This document shows, in pieces, positions 1-5,284 of a DNA stretch of 5,284 nucleotides. The position numbers and the translations under genes are program-made. This stretch comes from Oscillospiraceae bacterium (GTDB taxonomy: Bacteria > Bacillota > Clostridia > Oscillospirales > Oscillospiraceae). Position 1 is the stretch's first letter. Every line of letters begins with the position of its first letter. Location: the NCBI GenBank assembly GCA_031272845.1, contig JAISTA010000233.1:1-5284 (forward strand), written 5' to 3'. Below the pieces are notes generated by a model that saw only the letters and a program-made list of their open reading frames with translations, had not been told where the DNA came from and did no database searches.

Positions 1-1613
1 ATTTTGTCATAGTCCTCCGTGCCGATAAACGAGTAGGTGTACACCTCAGAATACCCGGCGGCGCGCAGGCAGGACGACACGCGCCGCTCCGCAGACTGAC
101 GACTGTTCAGTCCGCCGCTTGTTTCGCGGCCGAGATACAGGCGCGGCGCGATTTTATCGTAGCCGTAGAACCGCGCGGCTTCCTCCGCGAGGTCGGAGTA
201 ATGCTCAACATCGCCGCGCCACGACGGAATTTTTACCGTGCCGCCGTTAAACGAGAAACCGAGCGCCGTAAGCGTTTTGCGCATGAACGCCTCCGGAATG
301 TCCGTTCCCAAAAGCGCGTTTATTTTATCCGGTTCAAACGCGATTTCACGCACCGTTTGCGCTTGTGACCGAACATCGATCGTTCCGCCGAGAACCGTCC
401 CGGCTCCGAGAAGCTCTACAAGCTCGCAGGCGCGTTCGACCGCCGGAAGCGTGTTTTCAATATCCAGCCCCTTTTCAAACCGTGAGGACGCGTCCGTTCG
501 CATACCGAGGGCGGAGGCCGCGCGGCGTATCGAAACGCCGTCAAACAGCGCGGACTCAAACACCGCGTATTTGGTATCCTCCGTGATTTCGGAGTTCTCG
601 CCGCCCATAACGCCGGCAAGTCCGACAGGCCGCGAACTGTCCGCGATGACGAGCATATCGGGCGTAATTCCGCGCACATTGCCGTCAAGCGTTGTTATCG
701 TTTCTCCGGGAGCGGCGGTGCGGACGACAATCTCGCCGCCCGTCAGGCATTTATAGTCAAACGCGTGCATCGGCTGACCGTACTCCAGCATTACGAGGTT
801 CGTAATATCGACGATGTTGTTTATCGGCCGCACGCCGGACGCGCGCAGAAACCGCCGAAGCCAGACGGGAGACGGCGCGATTTTTATATCCTTAATCATC
901 TTCGCGGTATAGCGCGGACAAAGCGCCGCGTCCATTACCGTAATTTTCAGGTGCTTTTCGATATTGTCGGCGGCGTCGGCCGACTTTATTTCAGGCGTGC
1001 GCAGCGTAAGCTCTGCGCCGAACGTGACCGCCGCCTCACGCGCAAGTCCGATTACGGAAAGGCAGTCCGGGCGGTTGTTTGTAATCTCAAAGTCCGTGAT
1101 GACATCGTCAAGCCCCAGAACCTGACGTATATCCTGACCGGGCAGGATATCTTCACCGGTAACGGAGGGCTGATTTACTCCCGCGAGAATCATAATGCCG
1201 TCCTCTATGCATTCGGGGTAGTCGTGCGTATCAAGGCACAGCTCGGACAGGGAGCAGAGCATTCCCTCGCTTTTGATTCCGCGCAGCTTGCCTTTTTCGA
1301 TTTTCTGCCCGGTGGGCAAGAGCGATTTGTGCTTTGCAACAGGCACGGTGTCTCCTAGCGACACGTTTTGCGCGCCCGTGACGATTGTTATCGGCGCGTC
1401 TTCTCCAACGTCGATTTCCGTGACCCACATATGGTCGGAGTCCGGGTGACGCTCAATTGCGGTAACGCGCCCCGCGACGACATTTTTCATCTGAACGGAC
1501 TGATCCTCAAAGCCCTCAGCCTTTGAGCCGGACATTGTCATTCTGTCCGCGAATTCCTTGGGTTCAGCCGTGATTTTTACGTATTCGTTAAGCCATTTGT
1601 TAGATAATTTCAT
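1..1613 (-). CDS. pheT: Phenylalanyl-tRNA synthetase beta subunit, N-terminal 537 residues (3' end beyond window)
   Basis: This is the beta subunit of the (alpha-beta)2 enzyme that charges tRNA-Phe in the cytoplasm; beta carries tRNA binding and editing of mischarged Tyr-tRNA. The frame is open from the ATG at 1613 to the left edge, giving 537 codons plus 2 bases. The family is about 800 residues, so about the last third is missing, including most of the catalytic-like core and the anticodon-binding domain. It starts MKLSNKWLNEYV, as PheT does. Residues about 38-152 are the EMAP/OB tRNA-binding domain, with HPDSDHMWV and KLRGIKSEGMLCS. The B3/B4 editing domain follows, with RPINNIVDITN, GQPMHAFD (His283), GVMGGENSEI (Glu339) and RTDASSRFEKG (Thr373, Ala375). 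These four match the known editing-pocket positions, so editing looks intact. B5 spans about 412-485 (PSWRGDV, Trp465). No frameshift was seen. The ATG has a good ribosome binding site, and pheS ends 58 bases upstream. Confidence 0.97.
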   Translation of the reverse strand, partial: MKLSNKWLNEYVKITAEPKEFADRMTMSGSKAEGFEDQSVQMKNVVAGRVTAIERHPDSDHMWVTEIDVGEDAPITIVTGAQNVSLGDTVPVAKHKSLLPTGQKIEKGKLRGIKSEGMLCSLSELCLDTHDYPECIEDGIMILAGVNQPSVTGEDILPGQDIRQVLGLDDVITDFEITNNRPDCLSVIGLAREAAVTFGAELTLRTPEIKSADAADNIEKHLKITVMDAALCPRYTAKMIKDIKIAPSPVWLRRFLRASGVRPINNIVDITNLVMLEYGQPMHAFDYKCLTGGEIVVRTAAPGETITTLDGNVRGITPDMLVIADSSRPVGLAGVMGGENSEITEDTKYAVFESALFDGVSIRRAASALGMRTDASSRFEKGLDIENTLPAVERACELVELLGAGTVLGGTIDVRSQAQTVREIAFEPDKINALLGTDIPEAFMRKTLTALGFSFNGGTVKIPSWRGDVEHYSDLAEEAARFYGYDKIAPRLYLGRETSGGLNSRQSAERRVSSCLRAAGYSEVYTYSFIGTEDYDK

Positions 1614-1620
1614 TTGTAAA

Positions 1621-1625
1621 CCTTT
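1621..1625 (-). promoter_or_regulatory. Ribosome binding site of pheT
   Basis: The coding strand reads AAAGG followed by 7 bases and the ATG at 1613. This spacing is normal and supports the ATG as start. The 58-base gap to pheS therefore carries its own translation signal, so beta-subunit synthesis does not need to be coupled to the end of pheS. Confidence 0.7.
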
Positions 1626-1654
1626 GCGTAGAAGTATAAAGCGGGCTGTGACGC

Positions 1655-1670
1655 GCCGCAGTATGGCGGC
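1655..1670 (-). other. Short hairpin between pheS and pheT
   Basis: GCCGC (1655-1659) and GCGGC (1666-1670) are perfect inverted repeats around a 6-base loop, just after the pheS stop codon. The coding strand shows no T-run after it, so it is not a rho-independent terminator. It could stabilise the message or be chance in GC-rich sequence. Confidence 0.25.
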
Positions 1671-1671
1671 C

Positions 1672-2697
1672 TTAAAACTGCGATAAAAAGCGCATATCGT
1701 TTTCGTAGAGCAGGCGCATATCCTCAATGCCGAAGCGCAGCATTGTCATACGCTCAAGCCCCATACCAAAGGCAAAGCCGGAGTACACGTCGGGGTCGAT
1801 ACCCGCGCCGGCAAGCACCTTCGGGTGTACAACGCCGGAGCCGAGCAGCTCAATCCAGCCCTCGCCCTTGCAGACGCGGCAGCCGCTGCCGCCGCACACA
1901 AAGCACTGCACGTCCACCTCGCACGAAGGCTCCGTAAACGGAAAGTGGTGCGGGCGAAAACGTGTTGAAGTGTGCGCTCCGTAGAGCTTTTTCATAACCG
2001 CGTCAAGCGTGCCCTTGAGGTCGGCAAGAGTAATGCCCTTATCGACGACAAGCCCCTCGATTTGGTGGAACATCGGCGAATGCGTCGCGTCCACCTCGTC
2101 TTTGCGGTAAACCCTGCCAGGGGAGATTATGCGGATCGGCGGCTCGTGCTTTTCCATATAGCGCACCTGCACGGGGCTTGTCTGGCACCGCAGGTGAACG
2201 CTCTCGTCCTCTTCAATGTAAAACGTGTCGCTCCACTCGCGGACTGTGTGCCCCCACGGGATATTCAGCTTGTCAAAATCGTATACGGAATACTCAATTT
2301 CAGGTCCCTCCGCGACGGAAAAGCCCATACCGAGAAAAATGTCAACCGCCTCTTCAAGCACTGTCGAAATCGGATGCCTGTGCCCGATTGAAACGAGCCT
2401 TGCCGGAATCGTCACGTCTATCTCTTCAGCCAAAAGCCGTGCGGAAAGCTCTTTTTCAGACAGCGCGGTGCGTTTTGCCGCGAGCGCCGCCTCGATTGAC
2501 TCGCGCACGGAGTTCGCAAGCGCGCCGATAACTGGGCGCTCCTCCGCCGAAAGACCGCCCATCTGCTTTAATATCGCGGTTATTTCGCCCTTTTTGCCGA
2601 GATATTTGACGCGCAGAAGCTCCAAATCCGCAGCGGACGGGCATGCGGCGATTTCACCGCTTGCCGCAAGCTGTATTTTCTCAAGCTGTTCTTTCAT
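1672..2697 (-). CDS. pheS: Phenylalanyl-tRNA synthetase alpha subunit
   Basis: This is the catalytic class II subunit, which activates phenylalanine with ATP and transfers it to tRNA-Phe together with PheT. Its 341 residues are the normal length. Residues 1-90 are the N-terminal helical coiled-coil arm that contacts tRNA. Class II motif 1 lies in 108-134 (HPISTVLEEAV, then EGPEIE). Motif 2 is GRVYRKDEVDATHSPMFHQ (194-212), with the ATP-binding arginine. Motif 3 is GFAFGMGLERMTMLRFG (307-323). Ala309 is at the residue that sizes the phenylalanine pocket (Ala294 in E. coli). Cys265, Cys268, Cys273 and Cys276 form a CxxC-x4-CxxC cluster, which I associate with Bacillota-type PheS. The usual HPAR segment before DTF reads HTVR (150-153), and the usual TQTS or THTS reads CQTS (171-174). 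The ATG at 2697 is the only usable start near the ribosome binding site. The gene precedes pheT in the same orientation and follows the cupin gene by 93 bases. Confidence 0.98.
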   Translation of the reverse strand: MKEQLEKIQLAASGEIAACPSAADLELLRVKYLGKKGEITAILKQMGGLSAEERPVIGALANSVRESIEAALAAKRTALSEKELSARLLAEEIDVTIPARLVSIGHRHPISTVLEEAVDIFLGMGFSVAEGPEIEYSVYDFDKLNIPWGHTVREWSDTFYIEEDESVHLRCQTSPVQVRYMEKHEPPIRIISPGRVYRKDEVDATHSPMFHQIEGLVVDKGITLADLKGTLDAVMKKLYGAHTSTRFRPHHFPFTEPSCEVDVQCFVCGGSGCRVCKGEGWIELLGSGVVHPKVLAGAGIDPDVYSGFAFGMGLERMTMLRFGIEDMRLLYENDMRFLSQF

Positions 2698-2710
2698 TTG
2701 TGTGTTTTGT

Positions 2711-2717
2711 CTCTCCT
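2711..2717 (-). promoter_or_regulatory. Ribosome binding site of pheS, long spacing
   Basis: The coding strand has AGGAGAG with 13 bases between it and the ATG at 2697. The purine match is strong but the spacing is longer than the usual 5-9 bases. No in-frame ATG, GTG or TTG lies between them, so the ATG at 2697 remains the start. The rest of the 93-base gap (2698-2790) shows no coding-strand T-box sequence, no hairpin with a T-run and no convincing promoter. Confidence 0.5.
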
Positions 2718-2790
2718 GATATAAGGCGTTACCGCGCGTTGACGGCGCAAATAACGTAGTTTATGCTGCTGGTTTCTTCACTGCGGCGAT

Positions 2791-3651
2791 TTATACGGTG
2801 AAGAAATTGTCCTCCGCGCCGTCCTTTACGTAGGACACCGCGCCGGACGCGGAAAAATGGATTATAGGCGTGTTCATCTCCGGCACGATAATCGGCGCGT
2901 GGTTAATGCCTGCCGGAATGCAGATCAGCGCGGGCTTGTCAATTGCGGCGTATTCCTCGCCGAAGTAGAACCGCACATTTGCGCCCAGCGTGTCCGGCGC
3001 TTTTGCGTCGCTGCCGAAAAAGCCGATAATTTCAGGGAATTCGTGCGTGTGCGGCGCGGGACCTGTGTCGTTTTTTGTCAGAAACCACATAAGCTCACAG
3101 TACGGCGCGCCGGGTATTCTGTGGCTGCCGGAGTACAGCAGAAGCCGCAAGAAGCCCTCCGGCGCCTCCGGATACCTTCCGTCAGGCGGGACATAACCAT
3201 CCTGACTGCCCCAGACATACGCACCGTCTTGCAGCTCGGGTGATTCTGCGGCGGTTTCCTCAAACTCGCCGCCGGTCGCCGCGAGCCTGATGAAGATGAT
3301 GGGGTGTGCGAGGCCGGACACCGCCTTTATTCTGTGCGGCGCGTTCGCCGGGACGTATACGCTTGTCGTTTTGGCGAGCGTCACCGTCTCGCCTTCTACC
3401 TGAAACTCGATTTGTGCGTTCAGGCTCTCGGGATTTGCGCGGTCAGAGCCGACGAACATATACAAAAACGCTGTTCCGGCGCAGGTGAGCGGCGCGGCGT
3501 TTTCGAAGCTTTCCGTCAGAAACCCGCCCTCGGCCGCAAGACAGCCGGGAAACCTGCCGCCGGACAAGGACGCCGTCGGCAAATAGCCGGGGAGCCGGAG
3601 CTTCGCGGCTGCGGGGTCGTTTATTGAGATGTATTTGCTGAAGTTGGGCAT
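2791..3651 (-). CDS. Two-domain cupin (bicupin) of unknown function
   Basis: This 286-residue soluble protein has two cupin halves and no signal peptide or membrane segment. The C-terminal half is a complete metal-binding cupin. Motif 1 is HTHEFPE with His201, His203 and Glu207. Motif 2 is PAGINH with His251. These are the four usual ligands for Fe, Mn, Ni or Zn. The N-terminal half aligns with it without large gaps: VGSDRANPESLNAQIEF (67-83) pairs with FGSDAKAPDTLGANVRF (212-228), and PANAPHR (101-107) pairs with PAGINHA (246-252). The first half has no HxHxxxE motif; TCA (56-58) stands there instead, and only His106 remains. It looks like an internal duplication with one metal site lost. 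It resembles cupins I associate with anaerobic bacteria, but I cannot assign a substrate; enzyme, sugar-binding or sensory roles are all possible. The ATG at 3651 is the only good start, with AAAGG (3667-3671) 15 bases upstream, a poor spacing. The tfoX-like gene ends 53 bases upstream. Confidence 0.85.
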   Translation of the reverse strand: MPNFSKYISINDPAAAKLRLPGYLPTASLSGGRFPGCLAAEGGFLTESFENAAPLTCAGTAFLYMFVGSDRANPESLNAQIEFQVEGETVTLAKTTSVYVPANAPHRIKAVSGLAHPIIFIRLAATGGEFEETAAESPELQDGAYVWGSQDGYVPPDGRYPEAPEGFLRLLLYSGSHRIPGAPYCELMWFLTKNDTGPAPHTHEFPEIIGFFGSDAKAPDTLGANVRFYFGEEYAAIDKPALICIPAGINHAPIIVPEMNTPIIHFSASGAVSYVKDGAEDNFFTV

Positions 3652-3677
3652 GTGTTTTATGTATAACCTTTGTGTTT

Positions 3678-3692
3678 GATAAGGAGCTTATC
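3678..3692. repeat. Perfect dyad GATAAG-3-CTTATC upstream of the cupin gene
   Basis: GATAAG (3678-3683) and CTTATC (3687-3692) are perfect inverted repeats around a 3-base centre. They lie in the 53-base gap between the tfoX-like stop and the cupin start. No T-run follows on the coding strand, so a terminator is unlikely. A regulator operator or a small RNA hairpin is possible. A 6-base dyad can also arise by chance. Confidence 0.3.
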
Positions 3693-3704
3693 CTAGTTCG
3701 CTCG

Positions 3705-3959
3705 TCAAGCTTTAATCTGATTGAAAAACGCCTTTAATTCAGTTTTGCAGGAGGAAGCAAGTTCTTTCATCTCAACACCCTGCAAGGCGGCTTCCAAATG
3801 GTACAGGATAACCACGCAAGTCGATGGATATTGTGCCTTTAGCCTAAACACGGCTTCTTTGCTGCCTATCTCCCGCAGTGCTTCCGCAGTATATATCCCG
3901 ACCGACCTCAGCTTTTTCTCCATTGTTTTGCCAAGCTTCAGAGATGTTATTTCAGCCAT
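3705..3959 (-). CDS. Stand-alone TfoX C-terminal-domain protein
   Basis: This 84-residue protein corresponds to the TfoX/Sxy C-terminal domain alone. The pattern LKLGKTMEKKLRSVGIYTA (7-25), then EALREIGSKEAVFRLK (26-41), then LYHLEAALQGVE (52-63) fits the domain: a helix-hairpin-helix-like GI-x-T turn, the LREIG segment and the terminal LEAALxG helix. Proteobacterial TfoX/Sxy, about 200 residues, has an additional N-terminal domain and induces competence with CRP. The short forms in other bacteria have no established role, so competence function should not be assumed. Two cysteines (48 and 70) are present. The start is supported by AAAGGA at 3969-3974. GC content is about 45% by hand count, against about 60% in sampled lines of neighbouring genes, suggesting recent acquisition or different selection. 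It sits 110 bases after the oxidoreductase and 53 bases before the cupin. Confidence 0.85.
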   Translation of the reverse strand: MAEITSLKLGKTMEKKLRSVGIYTAEALREIGSKEAVFRLKAQYPSTCVVILYHLEAALQGVEMKELASSCKTELKAFFNQIKA

Positions 3960-3968
3960 GATAGTCCA

Positions 3969-3974
3969 TCCTTT
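3969..3974 (-). promoter_or_regulatory. Ribosome binding site of the tfoX-like gene
   Basis: The coding strand reads AAAGGA with 9 bases to the ATG at 3959, a normal arrangement that fixes the start of this short gene. Confidence 0.65.
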
Positions 3975-4003
3975 TCAGTGCTTCGAATACTAATTTCAGT
4001 ACT

Positions 4004-4022
4004 CTCGCATTAGCGGCGCGAG
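4004..4022. repeat. Inverted repeat CTCGC-9-GCGAG upstream of the tfoX-like gene
   Basis: CTCGC (4004-4008) and GCGAG (4018-4022) are perfect inverted repeats around 9 bases, 45 bases upstream of the tfoX-like ATG. On the coding strand the structure would be part of any leader of that gene. There is no T-run after it. It may be a regulator site, a leader hairpin or chance. Confidence 0.25.
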
Positions 4023-4031
4023 TAACGATTA

Positions 4032-4047
4032 AAAGGTCTTTACCTTT
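4032..4047 (-). terminator. Weak hairpin after the oxidoreductase gene, possible terminator
   Basis: AAAGGT (4032-4037) and ACCTTT (4042-4047) form a perfect 6-bp stem with a 4-base loop, about 23 bases past the oxidoreductase stop. On the coding strand the stem runs into TTAAT, a poor T-tract, and only two pairs per arm are G-C. A weak terminator or an operator-like dyad is possible. The whole 110-base gap 3960-4069 is AT-richer than the flanking oxidoreductase gene, and I found no good -35/-10 pair in it. Confidence 0.3.
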
Positions 4048-4069
4048 GCCCCATAAGCATATAGCACAA

Positions 4070-5284
4070 TCAGTTAACACCAATGTTCGCCGCGGCAAAA
4101 TACCCCGCGCGCGTTGCCTCGCGGATATTCTTCGGCGCGGAGCAGTCGCCTATTATGTGGAATTCCGGCGCGTATTTCGACAAAGCGATTGCCTCGGCCT
4201 GAAGCGGCTTTTGACCGACCGCGTACACGACCGTATCGGCGGGCAGAAGCTCCTCCGCGCTGCTCTCCGGCGAAACGCGAACGCCGCCGTCCTCAATCGC
4301 AAGCACGCGCGTGCCGGTTCTGACTGTGACGTTTTTTTCGCGCAGCTGAACGGAAAGCGCAAGGCCGTGCAGGAAATTTCCGCCGTCTGTTAGGGCGGGG
4401 AGCGCCTCGACGAGCGTTACAGCGCGTCCGAGCGCCGCAAGGTAAATCGCAAGCTCCGTTCCGACAAGGCCGCCGCCGATGATGACGGTTTTCTGGCCGG
4501 TAAGCTCCGCGTCAAGATAAACGCGCTCCGCCGAAAAGACATTCGTGCGGTCAAATCCCGGTATAAACGCCGGGACGACAGGCGCGGCTCCGATTGCCGC
4601 GATAATGACGTCCGGGTTTTCAACTGCGGCAAGCTCCTCCGAAAAGACGGTGCCGGTCAGCACCTTTGTCCCGCCGTGCTTTGTGCGCCGCGCCATAAGC
4701 GAGAGGTACTCCGCAGTCTTTTTCTTGAACGGCACAGCCTCCTCGCACATAAGTGCGCCGCCGAGCCGCGCGTTTTTTTCGATTAGCGTGACCTCGTGAC
4801 CGCGCTCCGCCGCGGTTATCGCGGCCTGCATTCCGGCTGGGCCGCCGCCGACAACAAGCACCTTCTTTTTGTGCCGTACAGGCGGCAGGACGCGGATTTC
4901 CTCCTCCTCGCCTATCTCAGGGTTCACGGCGCAGCAAAACTGCGAGGTGTTTAGCAAATTTGAAAAGCACGTAAAGCAGCGCACGCACTTTGTAACGTCG
5001 CCCTCGCGTCCGTCTATTGCCTTTTGCGGGAAATCGGGGTCGGCCAGCAGCTCGCGCGCCATGTAGATAACGTCCGCGCGGCCGGAGGCTATGACCTCCT
5101 CGCAAAAGGCGGGATCCGTAAACGCACCGACAGTCGCGACGGGCGTGTTTTTGACGCGTTTTTTGACGGCCTCCGCCAAATACAGATTTGTTCCGTCAGG
5201 CAGGAACATAGACGGGTGCGTCACGACAAACGCGCTCTGAACCTCGTGGTGTCCCGCCGAGCAGTGGATAAGGTCCGCTATGCC
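4070..5284 (-). CDS. Fe-S flavoprotein of the 2,4-dienoyl-CoA / 2-enoate reductase family, C-terminal 404 residues (5' end beyond window)
   Basis: This cytoplasmic NAD(P)H-dependent oxidoreductase carries FMN, 4Fe-4S and FAD and reduces activated C=C bonds. Relatives include FadH, clostridial enoate reductases, BaiCD/BaiH and trimethylamine dehydrogenase. Numbered from the first visible codon, residues 1-95 end the FMN-binding TIM barrel (GIADLIHCSAGHHE, then ADVIYMARELLADPDFP). The cluster motif is Cys100-x2-Cys103-x2-Cys106-x11-Cys118, then AVNPEIG; the x2-x2 spacing of the first three cysteines is that of trimethylamine dehydrogenase rather than FadH (x2-x3). The FAD Rossmann motif VVGGGPAGMQAA starts near 144. 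The NAD(P) motif IIGGGLVGTELA starts near 268. The closing FAD motif is IIGDCSAPKNIREA near 377. Family members have about 640-670 residues, so about 240 N-terminal residues lie outside. The in-frame GTG at 5224 is not the start, since conserved barrel sequence continues 20 codons upstream to the edge. The substrate cannot be told because the barrel's active site is missing. Confidence 0.92.
   Translation of the reverse strand, partial: GIADLIHCSAGHHEVQSAFVVTHPSMFLPDGTNLYLAEAVKKRVKNTPVATVGAFTDPAFCEEVIASGRADVIYMARELLADPDFPQKAIDGREGDVTKCVRCFTCFSNLLNTSQFCCAVNPEIGEEEEIRVLPPVRHKKKVLVVGGGPAGMQAAITAAERGHEVTLIEKNARLGGALMCEEAVPFKKKTAEYLSLMARRTKHGGTKVLTGTVFSEELAAVENPDVIIAAIGAAPVVPAFIPGFDRTNVFSAERVYLDAELTGQKTVIIGGGLVGTELAIYLAALGRAVTLVEALPALTDGGNFLHGLALSVQLREKNVTVRTGTRVLAIEDGGVRVSPESSAEELLPADTVVYAVGQKPLQAEAIALSKYAPEFHIIGDCSAPKNIREATRAGYFAAANIGVN

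Noticed and set aside
238..756. 172-codon open frame on the plus strand
   Set aside because: It lies wholly antisense to the pheT editing-domain region, which is clearly coding on the minus strand. Its translation is low-complexity Ser/Pro/Arg-rich, as expected of a GC-rich shadow frame.
765..1358. 197-codon open frame on the plus strand
   Set aside because: Antisense to pheT codons for the tRNA-binding and B3/B4 regions. No recognisable domain or ribosome binding site.
1655..1670. Rho-independent terminator between pheS and pheT
   Set aside because: The stem is only 5 bp and no T-run follows on the coding strand. A terminator would also separate two subunits normally co-expressed.
1972..2719. 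Overlapping plus-strand open frames of 117-164 codons opposite pheS
   Set aside because: They overlap one another and pheS, which has all class II motifs. No protein family is recognisable in them.
2723..2736. T-box-like sequence AAGGCGTTACCGCG, matching 11 of 14 positions of the AGGGTGGTACCGCG consensus
   Set aside because: It is on the plus strand, opposite to pheS, with antisense pheS sequence upstream of it, no specifier or antiterminator structure, and no plus-strand gene downstream. The resemblance is taken as chance.
3705..3959. Naming the small gene tfoX or sxy and calling it a competence activator
   Set aside because: Only the C-terminal domain is present. The competence role is established for the two-domain proteobacterial proteins, not for short forms in other bacteria.
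5222..5224. GTG as the start codon of the flavoprotein gene, giving a 384-residue protein
   Set aside because: The frame stays open to the window edge and encodes continuing TIM-barrel sequence (GIADLIHCSAGHHE). The GTG is an internal valine, and the gene is cut by the edge rather than naturally short.
1672..5284. A phenylalanine-linked pathway joining pheST and an enoate (cinnamate-type) reductase
   Set aside because: The link rests only on adjacency. The reductase's substrate-determining barrel is outside the window and no deaminase, dehydratase or CoA-transferase gene is present.

Overview
The window is a single-strand chromosomal stretch: every supportable gene lies on the minus strand. 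In transcription order (right to left) they are the C-terminal part of an iron-sulfur flavoprotein of the 2,4-dienoyl-CoA reductase / enoate reductase type (4070-5284, runs off the right edge), a small stand-alone TfoX C-terminal-domain protein (3705-3959), a two-domain cupin (2791-3651), and the phenylalanyl-tRNA synthetase pair pheS (1672-2697) and pheT (1-1613, runs off the left edge). No tRNA, rRNA, mobile element, CRISPR array or long repeat is visible. The plus-strand open frames are antisense shadows of these genes in GC-rich sequence.

The organism is most likely an anaerobic member of the Bacillota (Clostridia-like). This is inferred from the bacterial pheS-pheT order, from the four-cysteine insertion in PheS that I associate with Bacillota-type PheS, and from an Fe-S/FMN/FAD enoate-reductase-type enzyme typical of anaerobes. 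The cupin also resembles proteins I associate with anaerobes. Base composition is high for the group, about 60% GC in sampled coding lines. The tfoX-like gene is an exception at about 45% by hand count. No genus can be named from this window.

Layout: pheS and pheT are 58 bases apart and form the expected two-gene unit for the alpha and beta subunits of the (alpha-beta)2 enzyme. Only 93 bases separate pheS from the cupin gene upstream. That is too little for a T-box leader, and none is seen on the coding strand, so pheST is either read through from upstream or has an unrecognised promoter. The cupin, TfoX-like and oxidoreductase genes are spaced by 53 and 110 bases. These gaps hold three short dyad symmetries but no convincing terminator or sigma-70 promoter. 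No gene-free stretch exceeds 110 bases.

Functionally, pheST is housekeeping translation machinery. The oxidoreductase probably reduces an activated or free alpha,beta-unsaturated acid. The cupin has one intact metal site and one degenerate half. I see no evidence that these genes form one pathway, and I do not see a convincing undescribed system here. The points most worth a second look are the asymmetric bicupin, the low-GC TfoX-C gene, the unusual PheS substitutions around residues 148-156 and 171, and the absence of a T-box in front of pheS.
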